A stretch of 27,098 nucleotides of DNA from Candidatus Saccharimonadota bacterium (GTDB lineage Bacteria > Patescibacteriota > Saccharimonadia > Saccharimonadales > Saccharimonadaceae): the NCBI GenBank assembly GCA_905372495.1, contig CAJPPG010000008.1, positions 1-27,098 of the forward strand, in the 5' to 3' direction. The position numbers and the translations under genes are program-made. The notes below the pieces were generated by a model. That model was given only the letters and a program-made list of their open reading frames with translations. It made no database searches and was not told the DNA's origin. This document shows, piece after piece, positions 15,638-23,834 of this stretch. Each line of letters starts with the position of its first letter. The stretch's first letter is position 1.

Positions 15638-16807
15638 CTATCTTTTCCTTATTACTATTATTTCTCGAGTCACAATCTGACCTTCTCGGAAGTAGAGCAA
15701 ATCTGACTGACTCAAATCTTGAAACTTTTCAAAATTATATCCCATCTCTTGAATTTCGTCAAGAACGTTCATGCGTGCATACTTGCCAGTTTCTCGCAGC
15801 CAGGCTGGTATCGCCATCACAATAGGCGTCCCGGATTTAATAAGTGGGGTTATATTTTTAAGAAAACCTAGAACAATCTCTCTACACCTAGCTTTTTCTG
15901 TCTTGAATTTTATATCTACTGGCGGCTTAGACATTGGTGCTCCAAGGTAGCTCTCAAAAGCCACCGCATCAATCGGCCCCTCCCACTGGAAGGTTGTAGC
16001 ATCGCCCACCGCAAGCTTATCCAAGATTGCATCTTTTTTTAGAATTAGTTCGGGTTTGATTTTAAATCTTTTACTATTTTTTTCATTAAAAAGCCAGCTT
16101 AAATTCTTCTTCGAGTATTCAATCATGCGCTCACTAATATCTGTACCGTATGGTGTATATCCCATAATCGCCGCCTCTTGCAAAACTACACCAGTTCCAC
16201 AGAACGGATCTAGTATTCTAGCTCCTTCAGGAAGCGGCCCACATAAATTAATTAAAATTTGTGCGAGTTTAGGGGGTAACATCCCCACCTTAGCGTCTCT
16301 GGCTGGACGTGCCTGATCTCTCTCAGTATAGGCAGTAATGTTTTGGGTGCCGAGACTAAGGTAAAGTTTTCGATCAAGTACCAAAATTTCATAACAACCA
16401 GGTTTTTCGCCTAATTGATTATGATGTGCGGTCGCAGAAGGTATTTCAGGTTCTTTACTGGTAATCACTCTAACGCTTCGTCCCATTTTTCCCAGACTTC
16501 GCTTCATCTCCATGCTTTTCTGGAAAGCAAAACCAGCATTTCTTTGTTTAGAGAAATCTGAAATTCCAACAGTGATTTTACCCTCAGGGTGCAACTCATT
16601 TAAATGTTTGACTAATTCCTTATAATCACCTTCAAACAACTCGCCAAGCTTCATCGCTCCACCCAGTCGATTTATTTCAGGCTTTTGATTCTCTAAATGA
16701 AAAATAATTAAGTTTTTTCCAACCAATTTTGCGTGCTTGTCGTATAATGCTTGGATTTCTGCCAAAGAAATTAGAGGTTGGCGGCCTGCAACTGCGAGGT
16801 ACTTCAT
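15638..16807 (-). CDS. Trm11/TrmG10-like tRNA (guanine-N2) methyltransferase
   Basis: A likely SAM-dependent tRNA-modifying enzyme. The N-terminal 150 residues are THUMP-like (KITVGISDFSKQR at about 77-89). Then follows the UPF0020 core: RDQARPARDAKVGMLPPKLA, a family hallmark, the SAM-binding motif I ILDPFCGTGVVLQEA, and GTDISERMIEYSKKN. At the motif IV position, where Trm11-like enzymes usually have DPPY or NPPY, the protein reads FESYLGAP. This may be a lineage variant and leaves the exact reaction open. At 389 residues it is full length. The ATG at 16807 has a TATAAT six bases upstream and no Shine-Dalgarno sequence. It is co-transcribed with rpmA. Confidence 0.8.
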   Translation of the reverse strand: MKYLAVAGRQPLISLAEIQALYDKHAKLVGKNLIIFHLENQKPEINRLGGAMKLGELFEGDYKELVKHLNELHPEGKITVGISDFSKQRNAGFAFQKSMEMKRSLGKMGRSVRVITSKEPEIPSATAHHNQLGEKPGCYEILVLDRKLYLSLGTQNITAYTERDQARPARDAKVGMLPPKLAQILINLCGPLPEGARILDPFCGTGVVLQEAAIMGYTPYGTDISERMIEYSKKNLSWLFNEKNSKRFKIKPELILKKDAILDKLAVGDATTFQWEGPIDAVAFESYLGAPMSKPPVDIKFKTEKARCREIVLGFLKNITPLIKSGTPIVMAIPAWLRETGKYARMNVLDEIQEMGYNFEKFQDLSQSDLLYFREGQIVTREIIVIRKR

Positions 16808-16813
16808 ATAAAT

Positions 16814-16819
16814 ATTATA
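16814..16819 (-). promoter_or_regulatory. -10 box of the methyltransferase-rpmA operon, leaderless geometry
   Basis: TATAAT on the minus strand ends six bases before the ATG at 16807. No Shine-Dalgarno sequence. Confidence 0.7.
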
Positions 16820-16901
16820 TCAAAAATCAGGCTAATATTAAATCATCAATTAGTCTCCTACGCAAATCGCATTTTTTCTCCCTAATCTAAAATACCTATG
16901 C

Positions 16902-16907
16902 TATAAT
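16902..16907 (+). promoter_or_regulatory. -10 box of the UPF0104-xseA-xseB operon
   Basis: TATAAT ends nine bases before the ATG at 16917, giving an expected leader of 0-3 bases. Confidence 0.68.
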
Positions 16908-16916
16908 AGCTAGGAT

Positions 16917-18047
16917 ATGTTTAAAAAAATTCTTAGCTTAATTACTCTAGCCCTAGTTGCCTTCGTTGTTTGGGGAGCTTGGGATCAAATCACCGCAGCC
17001 GCCAGTTGTATTTTTGGAGGACACTGTATTGAAGGTGGCGAATTTAGTATTAATTTATTTATTGTCTTCCTCCTCATCCCGGAGCAGCTTTTCATGTATT
17101 ACTGTGCTGGTAAAATTTTCTTCGCCTATATGGCGGGTAAACAGAAAATTGCTGGAAAGAAGAATTCAGAAGCTAAAGAAGTTAAGAAAATTTCCACATG
17201 GGAACTCGCTCGTATTTCTTTTGAGCTTAACTTCGTAAACCACGCCATTCCATCTGGTGGCGTCTCTGGTCTTGGCTATATTACCTGGCGTTTAAAAAAT
17301 TACGGAGCCACAGCCGGACAGGTTAGCTTCATGTATATCTTGCGCTATCTCATTACCATTCTTGCAAACCAGACTCAGACCATCTTTGCCATTATTTTCC
17401 TAATCGTGACTAGTAGTGTTCCGTCTAGCGCCTATTGGATGGTTTGGTTAGTTGGCGCAATGAGTGTTGGAATTATTGTCGCTATTGCTGTTCTGATTAC
17501 CATTGTCTCCAGTCAAAAGATGATTCGTTGGGCAGCCAAAGAACTCACTGCTTTTATTAACTGGCTTGTTAAGTCTGTCACCTTTGGCAAAAAGAAGCAG
17601 GTTCTTGAGCTCGAAAAAGTTAATAAATATTTCATGGATCTTCATGATGATTTCCTTACTGCCAAGAAAGATAAAAAACTTCTTGTTAAACCTGTTATTT
17701 GGGGCTTTCTCTATAACTTCCTTGAAATTGCGACCTATGAAATCGTTGCCTTATCTCTTGGTCACGGCGAAATCTTCCCGCAAATCATGGTTGCAGAAGC
17801 CCTTGGCTCTCTCGTTGGCGCCGTCCTTCCTACCCCAGGTGGCGTTGGTGGCTACGAAGGCTCTATGATTACTGTAATGTGTATTCTTGGCACCAACCTT
17901 GCCGTCGCAAGTACCGTCGTTATCGTGACTCGTGTTATCGTCCTTCTTAATACCATTATTTCTGGCTACGGTTTTTATCAAAACGCCATTTCAAAAATTG
18001 GCAAAGCTGATAAAAAGAAAATCTTTGAATCCTCAACAGAATCCTAA
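16917..18047 (+). CDS. UPF0104/lysylphosphatidylglycerol synthase TM-region-like membrane protein
   Basis: A polytopic membrane protein of 376 residues with about eight hydrophobic segments. The two family signatures are present: LNFVNHAIPSGGVSGLGY at about 105-122 and LPTPGGVGGYEGSM at about 302-315. Members include the transmembrane flippase part of MprF and AglD-like proteins, which act on lipid-linked substrates at the cell envelope. There is no MprF-type synthase domain, so aminoacyl-lipid synthesis is not predicted; lipid translocation is possible. A cytoplasmic charged loop lies near 220-255. It is the first gene of a unit with xseA, which starts three bases after its stop. Confidence 0.85.
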   Translation: MFKKILSLITLALVAFVVWGAWDQITAAASCIFGGHCIEGGEFSINLFIVFLLIPEQLFMYYCAGKIFFAYMAGKQKIAGKKNSEAKEVKKISTWELARISFELNFVNHAIPSGGVSGLGYITWRLKNYGATAGQVSFMYILRYLITILANQTQTIFAIIFLIVTSSVPSSAYWMVWLVGAMSVGIIVAIAVLITIVSSQKMIRWAAKELTAFINWLVKSVTFGKKKQVLELEKVNKYFMDLHDDFLTAKKDKKLLVKPVIWGFLYNFLEIATYEIVALSLGHGEIFPQIMVAEALGSLVGAVLPTPGGVGGYEGSMITVMCILGTNLAVASTVVIVTRVIVLLNTIISGYGFYQNAISKIGKADKKKIFESSTES

Positions 18048-18049
18048 AT

Positions 18050-19147
18050 ATGTCGGAAGCTCCGCGATTCACCGTTAGTCAATTTATTGCCGTCACCAAC
18101 CAGGTCTTAGAAACTGGTCTAAGCGACGTCGTACTCTTTGGTGAAGTTAGCAGTTTTAAGATCAATCAAGGTAAATGGGTCTTCTTTGATCTTAAAGATT
18201 CTGAATCTTCTATTGGCTGCTTTATGACAGTCTACCAGCTTGGGAATTTTCCCCTTGAAGATGGTATGAAAATTGCTGTTCAGGCTACGCCAAAACTTAC
18301 CTCCTTTGGCAAATTCAGTCTCACTATTAAACGTTTTCATCCTCTAGGTGAGGGCAGTCTAAAAAAAGCATTCGAGCTACTTAAAGCCAAATTGCAGAAA
18401 GAAGGTCTCTTTGATCCGGCGAAAAAACGTCCAATTGTTCGTAATTTTGAGCGTTTCGGTGTCATTTCCTCTACTCAGGCTGCCGGCTATGCTGACTTTA
18501 TTAAAATTATTAATGAGCGCTGGGGTGAGCTTAAAATTCAGGTGGCACATACTCAGGTTCAAGGATTGCCAGCCGTTGACCAAATTGTGCGCGCGATTGA
18601 GTATATGAATCAATATACTGATAATCAGGTTATCGCCCTTATTCGTGGCGGTGGTTCAAAAGATGATCTCGCTATTTTTAACGACGAAAAATTAGTTCGC
18701 GCAATTGCAAGTAGTCGCATCCCGATAATAACTGGTATCGGTCACGAAGTTGACGAGTCTCTTGCTGATCTTGCAGCGGATCTAGCCGCCTCTACCCCAA
18801 GTAATGCCGCTCAGTTTTTGACTCGCGATCGCCAAGCTGAGATCCACTCACTTAAGCTTCAGGTTTCGCGCATTCATCAGCAGATTATAAGTAAAATTAA
18901 TTTTGAAGAACATAAAGTAGGGGAACAAATCGAAAGTGTCCGTACTAAAATCTTTAATCTTTTGCAGCTTGAACTGCAAAAAATCCAACAAAAACAGAAG
19001 ATTATTGAAAACCTCAATCCCGCCATTATCCTGAGGCGCGGTTACGCTATTATTCATGGACAACTATCTGAAGGCGTAATCGTTCATCTTGAAACCGAAA
19101 CTCATCAAGCTGAAGCAAAAATTATTAAGGTTAAAAATAAGGAGTAA
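18050..19147 (+). CDS. xseA: Exodeoxyribonuclease VII large subunit
   Basis: The catalytic subunit of the single-strand-specific ExoVII. The N-terminal OB-fold reads FTVSQFIAVTNQVLE and VVLFGEVSSFKINQGKWVFF. The central catalytic part includes RFGVISSTQAAGYADF, ALIRGGGSKDDLAIFNDEKL and ITGIGHEVDESLADLAAD, all characteristic of XseA. The following coiled-coil is short, making the protein 365 residues against about 456 in E. coli. The C-terminus has the usual RRGYAIIHGQ motif, so it is complete. xseB follows two bases after its stop. Confidence 0.96.
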   Translation: MSEAPRFTVSQFIAVTNQVLETGLSDVVLFGEVSSFKINQGKWVFFDLKDSESSIGCFMTVYQLGNFPLEDGMKIAVQATPKLTSFGKFSLTIKRFHPLGEGSLKKAFELLKAKLQKEGLFDPAKKRPIVRNFERFGVISSTQAAGYADFIKIINERWGELKIQVAHTQVQGLPAVDQIVRAIEYMNQYTDNQVIALIRGGGSKDDLAIFNDEKLVRAIASSRIPIITGIGHEVDESLADLAADLAASTPSNAAQFLTRDRQAEIHSLKLQVSRIHQQIISKINFEEHKVGEQIESVRTKIFNLLQLELQKIQQKQKIIENLNPAIILRRGYAIIHGQLSEGVIVHLETETHQAEAKIIKVKNKE

Positions 19148-19149
19148 AA

Positions 19150-19386
19150 ATGACAGAATCGACCAGTTCTAAAAAAACTAAGGCAAAGACCGCCGATCTT
19201 TCGATCAATCAGCGGCTGCAGCAACTGGATCAGCAAATTGAGTGGTTTTATGGTGACGAATTTTCTCTTGAAGAGGCTAGCCAAAAATATCAGGAGGTAG
19301 CTCTCTCGGCAAAAGAAATTGAAAAAAGTCTCTATGAAATTAAGAATCAAATCGAAGTCATTGATCGCGATTTTAGTAAAGAATAG
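19150..19386 (+). CDS. xseB: Exodeoxyribonuclease VII small subunit
   Basis: The helical subunit that wraps the XseA coiled-coil. At 78 residues it has the usual length. The core LQQLDQQIEWFYGDEFSLEE followed by ASQKYQEVALSAKEIEKSL matches the XseB two-helix pattern. The N-terminal 20 residues are Ser/Thr/Lys-rich. AAGGAGT just before the ATG, within the xseA end, is a good binding site, and the two-base spacing indicates coupled translation. Confidence 0.93.
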   Translation: MTESTSSKKTKAKTADLSINQRLQQLDQQIEWFYGDEFSLEEASQKYQEVALSAKEIEKSLYEIKNQIEVIDRDFSKE

Positions 19387-19389
19387 GGC

Positions 19390-19412
19390 GTAAAGTAGTT
19401 AAGTAACTTTAC
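19390..19412. promoter_or_regulatory. Inverted repeat after xseB
   Basis: GTAAAGT (19390-19396) and ACTTTAC (19406-19412), a perfect 7-bp inverted repeat around nine bases, without a T-run. It lies about 18 bases upstream of the next -10 box, so it may be an operator as well as a weak terminator. Confidence 0.4.
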
Positions 19413-19429
19413 AAATAAATAATCATAAG

Positions 19430-19435
19430 TAAAAT
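19430..19435 (+). promoter_or_regulatory. -10 box of the low-complexity surface protein gene
   Basis: TAAAAT ends eight bases before the ATG at 19444. No Shine-Dalgarno sequence, so again leaderless or nearly so. Confidence 0.5.
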
Positions 19436-19443
19436 ATAAATAT

Positions 19444-20517
19444 ATGGATAATCAGGGTTCAAATAATTTTAATAATGGTCAAGGTGTTACGCCGCAAGAC
19501 GCTAATTTTTGGAATCCAATTTCCTCGCAAGGACAACCGGAAACTATGCAGACTCCAGCTTCGCAACCTACGCAGTCTTCGCCGGCTTCAGGTTTCGCGT
19601 CCGTTCCTGCAACTTCCACTATTCCAGGTACTCCTGCAACCTCCGCTCCTGCTTTTAGTCCTCAGAACCTTAATCAGTCCGCATCTGCTTATTCCTCAGT
19701 AAACACTACAGCTTCACCTCAGACCCCCGTTATGCCACAATCCGCATCATCTTTTGCTCCAGCAAACAACGCTTCTTTTATGTCTCAGGTCACTGATGCT
19801 TCCGGTAATCTCCTTAACAAAGATTTTAACCTTATGACCGATGAGGAGCGAAAAGAAGCTGAACGTATCGCTCGTGCGAAAAACCGCGTTGATCTCCTTA
19901 AAACTATTGGCCTCATCGTTGTCTCCCTGCTCGCCGTCCTTTTTATTGGGCTCTTTATTTGGATGACCCTAAAATGGAACGAATCGAATACCAATGTACA
20001 AGGGAAAATTGATGTGGCCGTTGCTGAGGCCAGAAATAGTCTGCAGACTAAGTTGGAAAAAGATTTTGAAGAAAAAGAAAAATATCCTTTCTTAACCTTC
20101 TCTGGTCCCACTGATCTTGGCGCCTTAAATTTTGAATATCCTAAAACCTGGAATCTCTATATCCCTGATGATGCCAATCGTGGTGGTGATTATCATGCTT
20201 ATCTCAATCCTGGACAGGTTAATGTGGTAGCTGACAATACTGTCATGGCACTTCGTGTCACGATTAAAAATGAACAGATTGATCGCGTTCTTGAGGATTT
20301 CACTGATAAAGTTCAGTCACAGGAGATGACCGTCTCTTCAACAGTAGTCAATGGTGTTAACGTCAACGTTTATACTGGTAAATTAGATAGCGATCTCATG
20401 GGTATCGTCTGTATCTTTAAGATTCGCGATAAAACCGCCTTGCTCCAAACTGATTCAAGCAATGTCTTCCGCGCTGACTTTGAACGTATTCTCTCCACCA
20501 TCCGCTTTAATAGCTAA
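19444..20517 (+). CDS. Single-pass membrane protein with disordered cytoplasmic N-terminus and PsbP-like outer domain
   Basis: A 357-residue protein. Residues 1-150 are rich in Ser, Thr, Pro, Ala, Gln and Asn and almost certainly disordered; a charged helix follows (132-152, with DEERKEAERIARAK). Residues 154-176 form one transmembrane helix. A Lys/Glu-rich linker (about 185-213) leads to a compact C-terminal domain (about 214-357) with FEYPKTWNLYIPDD and a closing FERILSTIRFNS, a pattern like PsbP/DUF1795-type extracytoplasmic domains. Charge distribution places the N-terminus inside and the C-terminal domain outside. Function is unknown. It is followed directly by a two-component pair, though that pair has its own promoter. 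Confidence 0.8.
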   Translation: MDNQGSNNFNNGQGVTPQDANFWNPISSQGQPETMQTPASQPTQSSPASGFASVPATSTIPGTPATSAPAFSPQNLNQSASAYSSVNTTASPQTPVMPQSASSFAPANNASFMSQVTDASGNLLNKDFNLMTDEERKEAERIARAKNRVDLLKTIGLIVVSLLAVLFIGLFIWMTLKWNESNTNVQGKIDVAVAEARNSLQTKLEKDFEEKEKYPFLTFSGPTDLGALNFEYPKTWNLYIPDDANRGGDYHAYLNPGQVNVVADNTVMALRVTIKNEQIDRVLEDFTDKVQSQEMTVSSTVVNGVNVNVYTGKLDSDLMGIVCIFKIRDKTALLQTDSSNVFRADFERILSTIRFNS

Positions 20518-20574
20518 TTAATCGCGTTGCCTCCATTGCAATCTCAAAAATCTGACTATAAATTTTTTCTTTGC

Positions 20575-20580
20575 TATAAT
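20575..20580 (+). promoter_or_regulatory. -10 box of the histidine kinase gene, leaderless geometry
   Basis: TATAAT ends six bases before the ATG at 20587. A partial -35 match CTGACT lies at 20552-20557 with a 17-base spacer. No Shine-Dalgarno sequence. Confidence 0.7.
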
Positions 20581-20586
20581 TGATCT

Positions 20587-21276
20587 ATGGTAAGTGAGGT
20601 CGGAGGTTTAGCAGTTGTTGCCCATGAGTTAAAAAGTCCGCTTGCGGTGATGCGCCAGCTTGCTCTTTCAATGGATTTTCAGGAAGACAGCCTCGCTGAG
20701 CTAAAGGATACTAAGAAGCAGCTGATTAATATTTCTGAGCGCGCCCTCAGGCAAGTTAATGATCTCACTAAAATTGCAAGACTTGAGGATGGTCTTTTCG
20801 AGATGGAGCCAGTCTCTGTGCGTCGAATTTGTGACCATGTTCTCACTGAACTCCAACCTTTTTTTCAAATTAATCAACGCAGTGTTGGAGCTTTTTATAA
20901 AAACCGTCACGACCTCGCTATCGCAAATCCGGACCTTCTTTTCAGTATTGTCTACAACTTCTGTATTAATGCAATGTATTATTCCACTTCTGAAACTGAG
21001 TCGTCGCTAGTTATTTCTGATCGCGGTGACACCGTAGAGGTGTCCGTGCGTGATTTTGGACCCTGTCTCCCTAAACAGATCTGGCAGTCATTGAAAGATG
21101 GTATGGTTCGTCCAGCAAATATCTCTATGCGCCCCGGTAGTTCCGGCCTTGGTCTCTATATCGCTTCAAAATTTTCACAATACATGCAGGCAGAACTTTT
21201 GGCGGTACGTCATCGCGATGGTACCAGTTTTAAGCTTCGTCTTCCCGTCTCTAAACAGGTTGCCTTTGCTTTTTAG
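20587..21276 (+). CDS. Sensor-less histidine kinase
   Basis: A 229-residue soluble kinase core. The H-box AHELKSPLAV places the phosphorylated His at residue 13, so the protein begins directly with the dimerisation domain and has no transmembrane or input domain. The HATPase part shows an N-box (FSIVYNFCINAMYYS), a G1-like box VRDFGPCLP (the usual second Gly is Cys) and a G2 box GSSGLGLYIA. The start is supported by the leaderless promoter, and there is no upstream in-frame sensor. Input could come from a separate protein binding the kinase. The receiver gene follows after 12 bases. Confidence 0.9.
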   Translation: MVSEVGGLAVVAHELKSPLAVMRQLALSMDFQEDSLAELKDTKKQLINISERALRQVNDLTKIARLEDGLFEMEPVSVRRICDHVLTELQPFFQINQRSVGAFYKNRHDLAIANPDLLFSIVYNFCINAMYYSTSETESSLVISDRGDTVEVSVRDFGPCLPKQIWQSLKDGMVRPANISMRPGSSGLGLYIASKFSQYMQAELLAVRHRDGTSFKLRLPVSKQVAFAF

Positions 21277-21288
21277 GCTTTTATTATT

Positions 21289-21732
21289 ATGCTAGAGAGT
21301 CAACTAAGTACTAATAAAGAGTCCATCGAAATCTTCCTTCTCGAGGATGATCCCATACTTTCACAGCTTTTTTCTAAGAATTTAAAAAAGTCTTTTCAAA
21401 AACTTAATCAAAACCTATCAATTCATTGCTTCACAAATTGCATTGAGTCTATTGCTGCCTTGCCGGCTGGATGCACTCCCCCAGCCCTTTTTATTTTGGA
21501 TGTTCTTTTGGTTGGGCCAGACGGTTTCACTTTTTTAAATGAAATCGCTTCTTACTCTGATCTCTCTAAAATACCAGTTATCATTGTTTCATCACTTAAC
21601 TTTCCCGACCGCAGCTACGAAAGTTATAATATTGTGGAAATTTTAAATAAAACCACCATGACACCACAGGCACTTTTTTCTGCCGTCGTTAAAGCTTTAA
21701 AAATGAATGGACACGAGGGGTTAGATGGCTGA
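21289..21732 (+). CDS. Receiver-only response regulator
   Basis: A 147-residue CheY-like receiver with no output domain. The acidic pair is in LLEDDP (D20, D21), the phosphoacceptor D71 is in LFILDVLLVGPDGF, the Ser/Thr switch is in IIVSS (101-102) and the conserved Lys is K121 in ILNKTT. It must act through protein contacts or phosphotransfer, or counter-regulate the kinase. No clear ribosome binding site is seen, so coupling with the kinase gene is likely. It ends in TGA, rare for this window, and its last eight bases overlap the recO start. Confidence 0.9.
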   Translation: MLESQLSTNKESIEIFLLEDDPILSQLFSKNLKKSFQKLNQNLSIHCFTNCIESIAALPAGCTPPALFILDVLLVGPDGFTFLNEIASYSDLSKIPVIIVSSLNFPDRSYESYNIVEILNKTTMTPQALFSAVVKALKMNGHEGLDG

Positions 21733-22426
21733 TCTTAAAACTGACGCAATCATCCTAAAACGTGTAAACTATCGTGAGGGTGACCGAATTATTACTTTTC
21801 TCACTCCGAACGGTCGCCTTTCTGCTATCGCTAAGGGGGCTCGTAAGGAAAAATCCAAGCTTGCCGGAGGCATTGAAATGTTCACTCTTTCTAGTATTGT
21901 CGTTCACCAAAGTGATTCTAAAAAACATGAGGATACTACCGATGATGCATTTGGTATTCTTACTTCAGCCAGGTCCAAGGAATTTTACCACCAGATTATT
22001 AGTGACCTTGAAACCTTAGAACTGGCCTCTAGCTTTTTGAAACAAACTTCACGTCTGTCGCATCAAATTGACTCAGCTGATCTTTTTAATCTCCTACATC
22101 AAACTCTCAGTGCTCTCAACGTCTCACAAAACGATAATACGGCTAGGCAGCTGATTAAAATTTACTTTCGCCTAAATCAAGCCAGAATTTCTGGTGAAGA
22201 AATTAACGTCTTTTTTGATCGCGATGGTAAAAAACTTGAAGCCTCGGCTACTTATGATTGGGATAGCTTTGAAAAAGTTCTTATCAGAAGGCCAGATGGG
22301 GAAGGGGCGATTGACCAGAATATCATCAAAATTCTCCGCCTCATTCTATCAACTAGTATTAATGTTGTTTTGAAGGTTAAAAACCTCCAGGTCTATTTGC
22401 CAATACTTTCCTATATTGCTAGCTAA
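21725..22426 (+). CDS. recO: DNA repair protein RecO
   Basis: A recombination mediator that helps load RecA on SSB-coated DNA. The N-terminal OB-fold begins TDAIILKRVNYREGDRIITF and includes GRLSAIAKGARKEKSKLAGG, a RecO hallmark. The helical C-terminal domain follows. At 233 residues it is near the usual length. There are no cysteines, so it lacks the zinc finger found in many Gram-positive RecO proteins. The start overlaps the response regulator by eight bases with GAGGGG upstream as binding site. Confidence 0.93.
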   Translation: MADLKTDAIILKRVNYREGDRIITFLTPNGRLSAIAKGARKEKSKLAGGIEMFTLSSIVVHQSDSKKHEDTTDDAFGILTSARSKEFYHQIISDLETLELASSFLKQTSRLSHQIDSADLFNLLHQTLSALNVSQNDNTARQLIKIYFRLNQARISGEEINVFFDRDGKKLEASATYDWDSFEKVLIRRPDGEGAIDQNIIKILRLILSTSINVVLKVKNLQVYLPILSYIAS

Positions 22427-22431
22427 GATGT

Positions 22432-22437
22432 TATAAT
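22432..22437 (+). promoter_or_regulatory. -10 box of glyS
   Basis: TATAAT, 23 bases before the ATG at 22461; expected leader about 17 bases, containing AGGAG at 22451-22455. This promoter has a conventional short leader. Confidence 0.65.
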
Positions 22438-22460
22438 AAGAAGAAATAATAGGAGTTGAT

Positions 22461-23798
22461 ATGGCAAAACTTGAGGATATCGTTAGTCTATGTAAGCGTC
22501 GGGGTTTTATTTTTCAGGGCTCGGATGTTTATGGTGGTATGGCTGGAACCTGGGATTTTGGTCCTCTTGGCGTTGCTTTAAAGCGTAAAATTATGCAAAC
22601 CTGGTGGAAATACTGGGTTGAAGATCGTGAAGATATGTTCGGTGTCGATGCTGCCATTATTATGAATCCTAAGACTTGGGTTGCTTCAGGACACGCTGCC
22701 ACTTTTGCTGATCCGCTCGTGGAGTGTAATGAATGTCATGGTCGCTTTCGTGCTGATAAATTAGCTAAAACCGCTGAAGGTCATGACTTGTCTGCCAATA
22801 TTACAAAAGAACAACTAGTCAAGGCTGGTATCAAGTGTCCCACTTGCGGTAAGATTAACTGGGGTGATGTTAAACAATTTAATATGATGTTTGAGACTCA
22901 TGTTGGTGCCGTTTCTGATGAGACTTCCGTAGCATATCTTCGTCCCGAAACCGCCCAGGGAATCTTTACAAACTATAAAAACGTTGTCGATAACGTCTAT
23001 CCAGATCTTCCTTTTGGTCTTGTTCAACAAGGTAAAGCTTTTCGTAACGAAATCTCTCCTCGTGACTTTATCTTCCGTTGTCGAGAACTTGAACAGATGG
23101 AAATAGAATATTTTGTTCACCCAAGGGATTGGGAACGTATCTTCGCTGAACTACTTCGTGATGTCCATACCTTTCTTGAGGAGGTTATGCAATTACCAGC
23201 TAGTATGATTCATGAATATGAGGTTCCAGCTAATGATCGCGCTCATTATTCTAAGCGTACTGTGGATATTGAATTTGACTTTCCAATTGGCTCCGAAGAG
23301 CTGATGGGTATTGCCTATCGTACTGATTTTGACCTTCAAAATATTGCTCGTGCTTCTGGTAAGAACATGGAGTATCGCGACAAGAAAACCGGTGAAAGTT
23401 TTGTACCACATGTTATCGAGCCTTCCTTTGGTGTCGAACGTCTAGTTATGGCAGTACTTTCTGCGGCCTACCATGAAGATGAAGTAAATGGTGAAAAACG
23501 CACTGTCTTAAAACTTCCCGAAGCTTTTGCTCCCTTCCGTTTCTGTGTTTCTCCTTTGCTTAAGAATAAACCTGAGTTGGTTGAAAAGGCCAAAGTCGTT
23601 TATCAGTTCCTTCGTAAGAAGTACGGTAATGTTACTTGGGATGATTCCGGCAATATCGGTAAGCGTTACCGTAAGCAAGACGAGATCGGCACACCAAAAT
23701 GTGTAGTTATCGATTTTGATACTCTTGAGGATGACACTGTAACAATTAGAGATCGTGATACACTGGTTCAAACTCGTGTCAAAATTAATGAACTATAA
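22461..23798 (+). CDS. glyS: Glycyl-tRNA synthetase, homodimeric (alpha2) type
   Basis: Charges tRNA-Gly. It belongs to the single-chain eukaryote/archaea-like type rather than the GlyQ/GlyS heterotetramer. Seen: the N-terminal CKRRGFIFQGSDVYGGMAGT, motif 1 region, cysteine pairs CNECHG and CPTCGK in the insertion, RPETAQGIFTNYKN, motif 2 region GKAFRNEISPRDFIFRCREL, and motif 3 VIEPSFGVERLVMAVL. The C-terminal anticodon-binding domain is complete, ending with RDRDTLVQTRVKI. The length of 445 residues is typical for bacterial members of this type. Confidence 0.97.
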   Translation: MAKLEDIVSLCKRRGFIFQGSDVYGGMAGTWDFGPLGVALKRKIMQTWWKYWVEDREDMFGVDAAIIMNPKTWVASGHAATFADPLVECNECHGRFRADKLAKTAEGHDLSANITKEQLVKAGIKCPTCGKINWGDVKQFNMMFETHVGAVSDETSVAYLRPETAQGIFTNYKNVVDNVYPDLPFGLVQQGKAFRNEISPRDFIFRCRELEQMEIEYFVHPRDWERIFAELLRDVHTFLEEVMQLPASMIHEYEVPANDRAHYSKRTVDIEFDFPIGSEELMGIAYRTDFDLQNIARASGKNMEYRDKKTGESFVPHVIEPSFGVERLVMAVLSAAYHEDEVNGEKRTVLKLPEAFAPFRFCVSPLLKNKPELVEKAKVVYQFLRKKYGNVTWDDSGNIGKRYRKQDEIGTPKCVVIDFDTLEDDTVTIRDRDTLVQTRVKINEL

Positions 23799-23834
23799 TT
23801 AAATTAAAATTAAAACTAGAACTAGGAGGTAATT

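Noticed and set aside
21730..21732. Use of an alternative code with UGA as glycine
   Set aside because: The response regulator ends at a TGA at the expected length and overlaps recO; all conserved proteins read correctly in the standard code.
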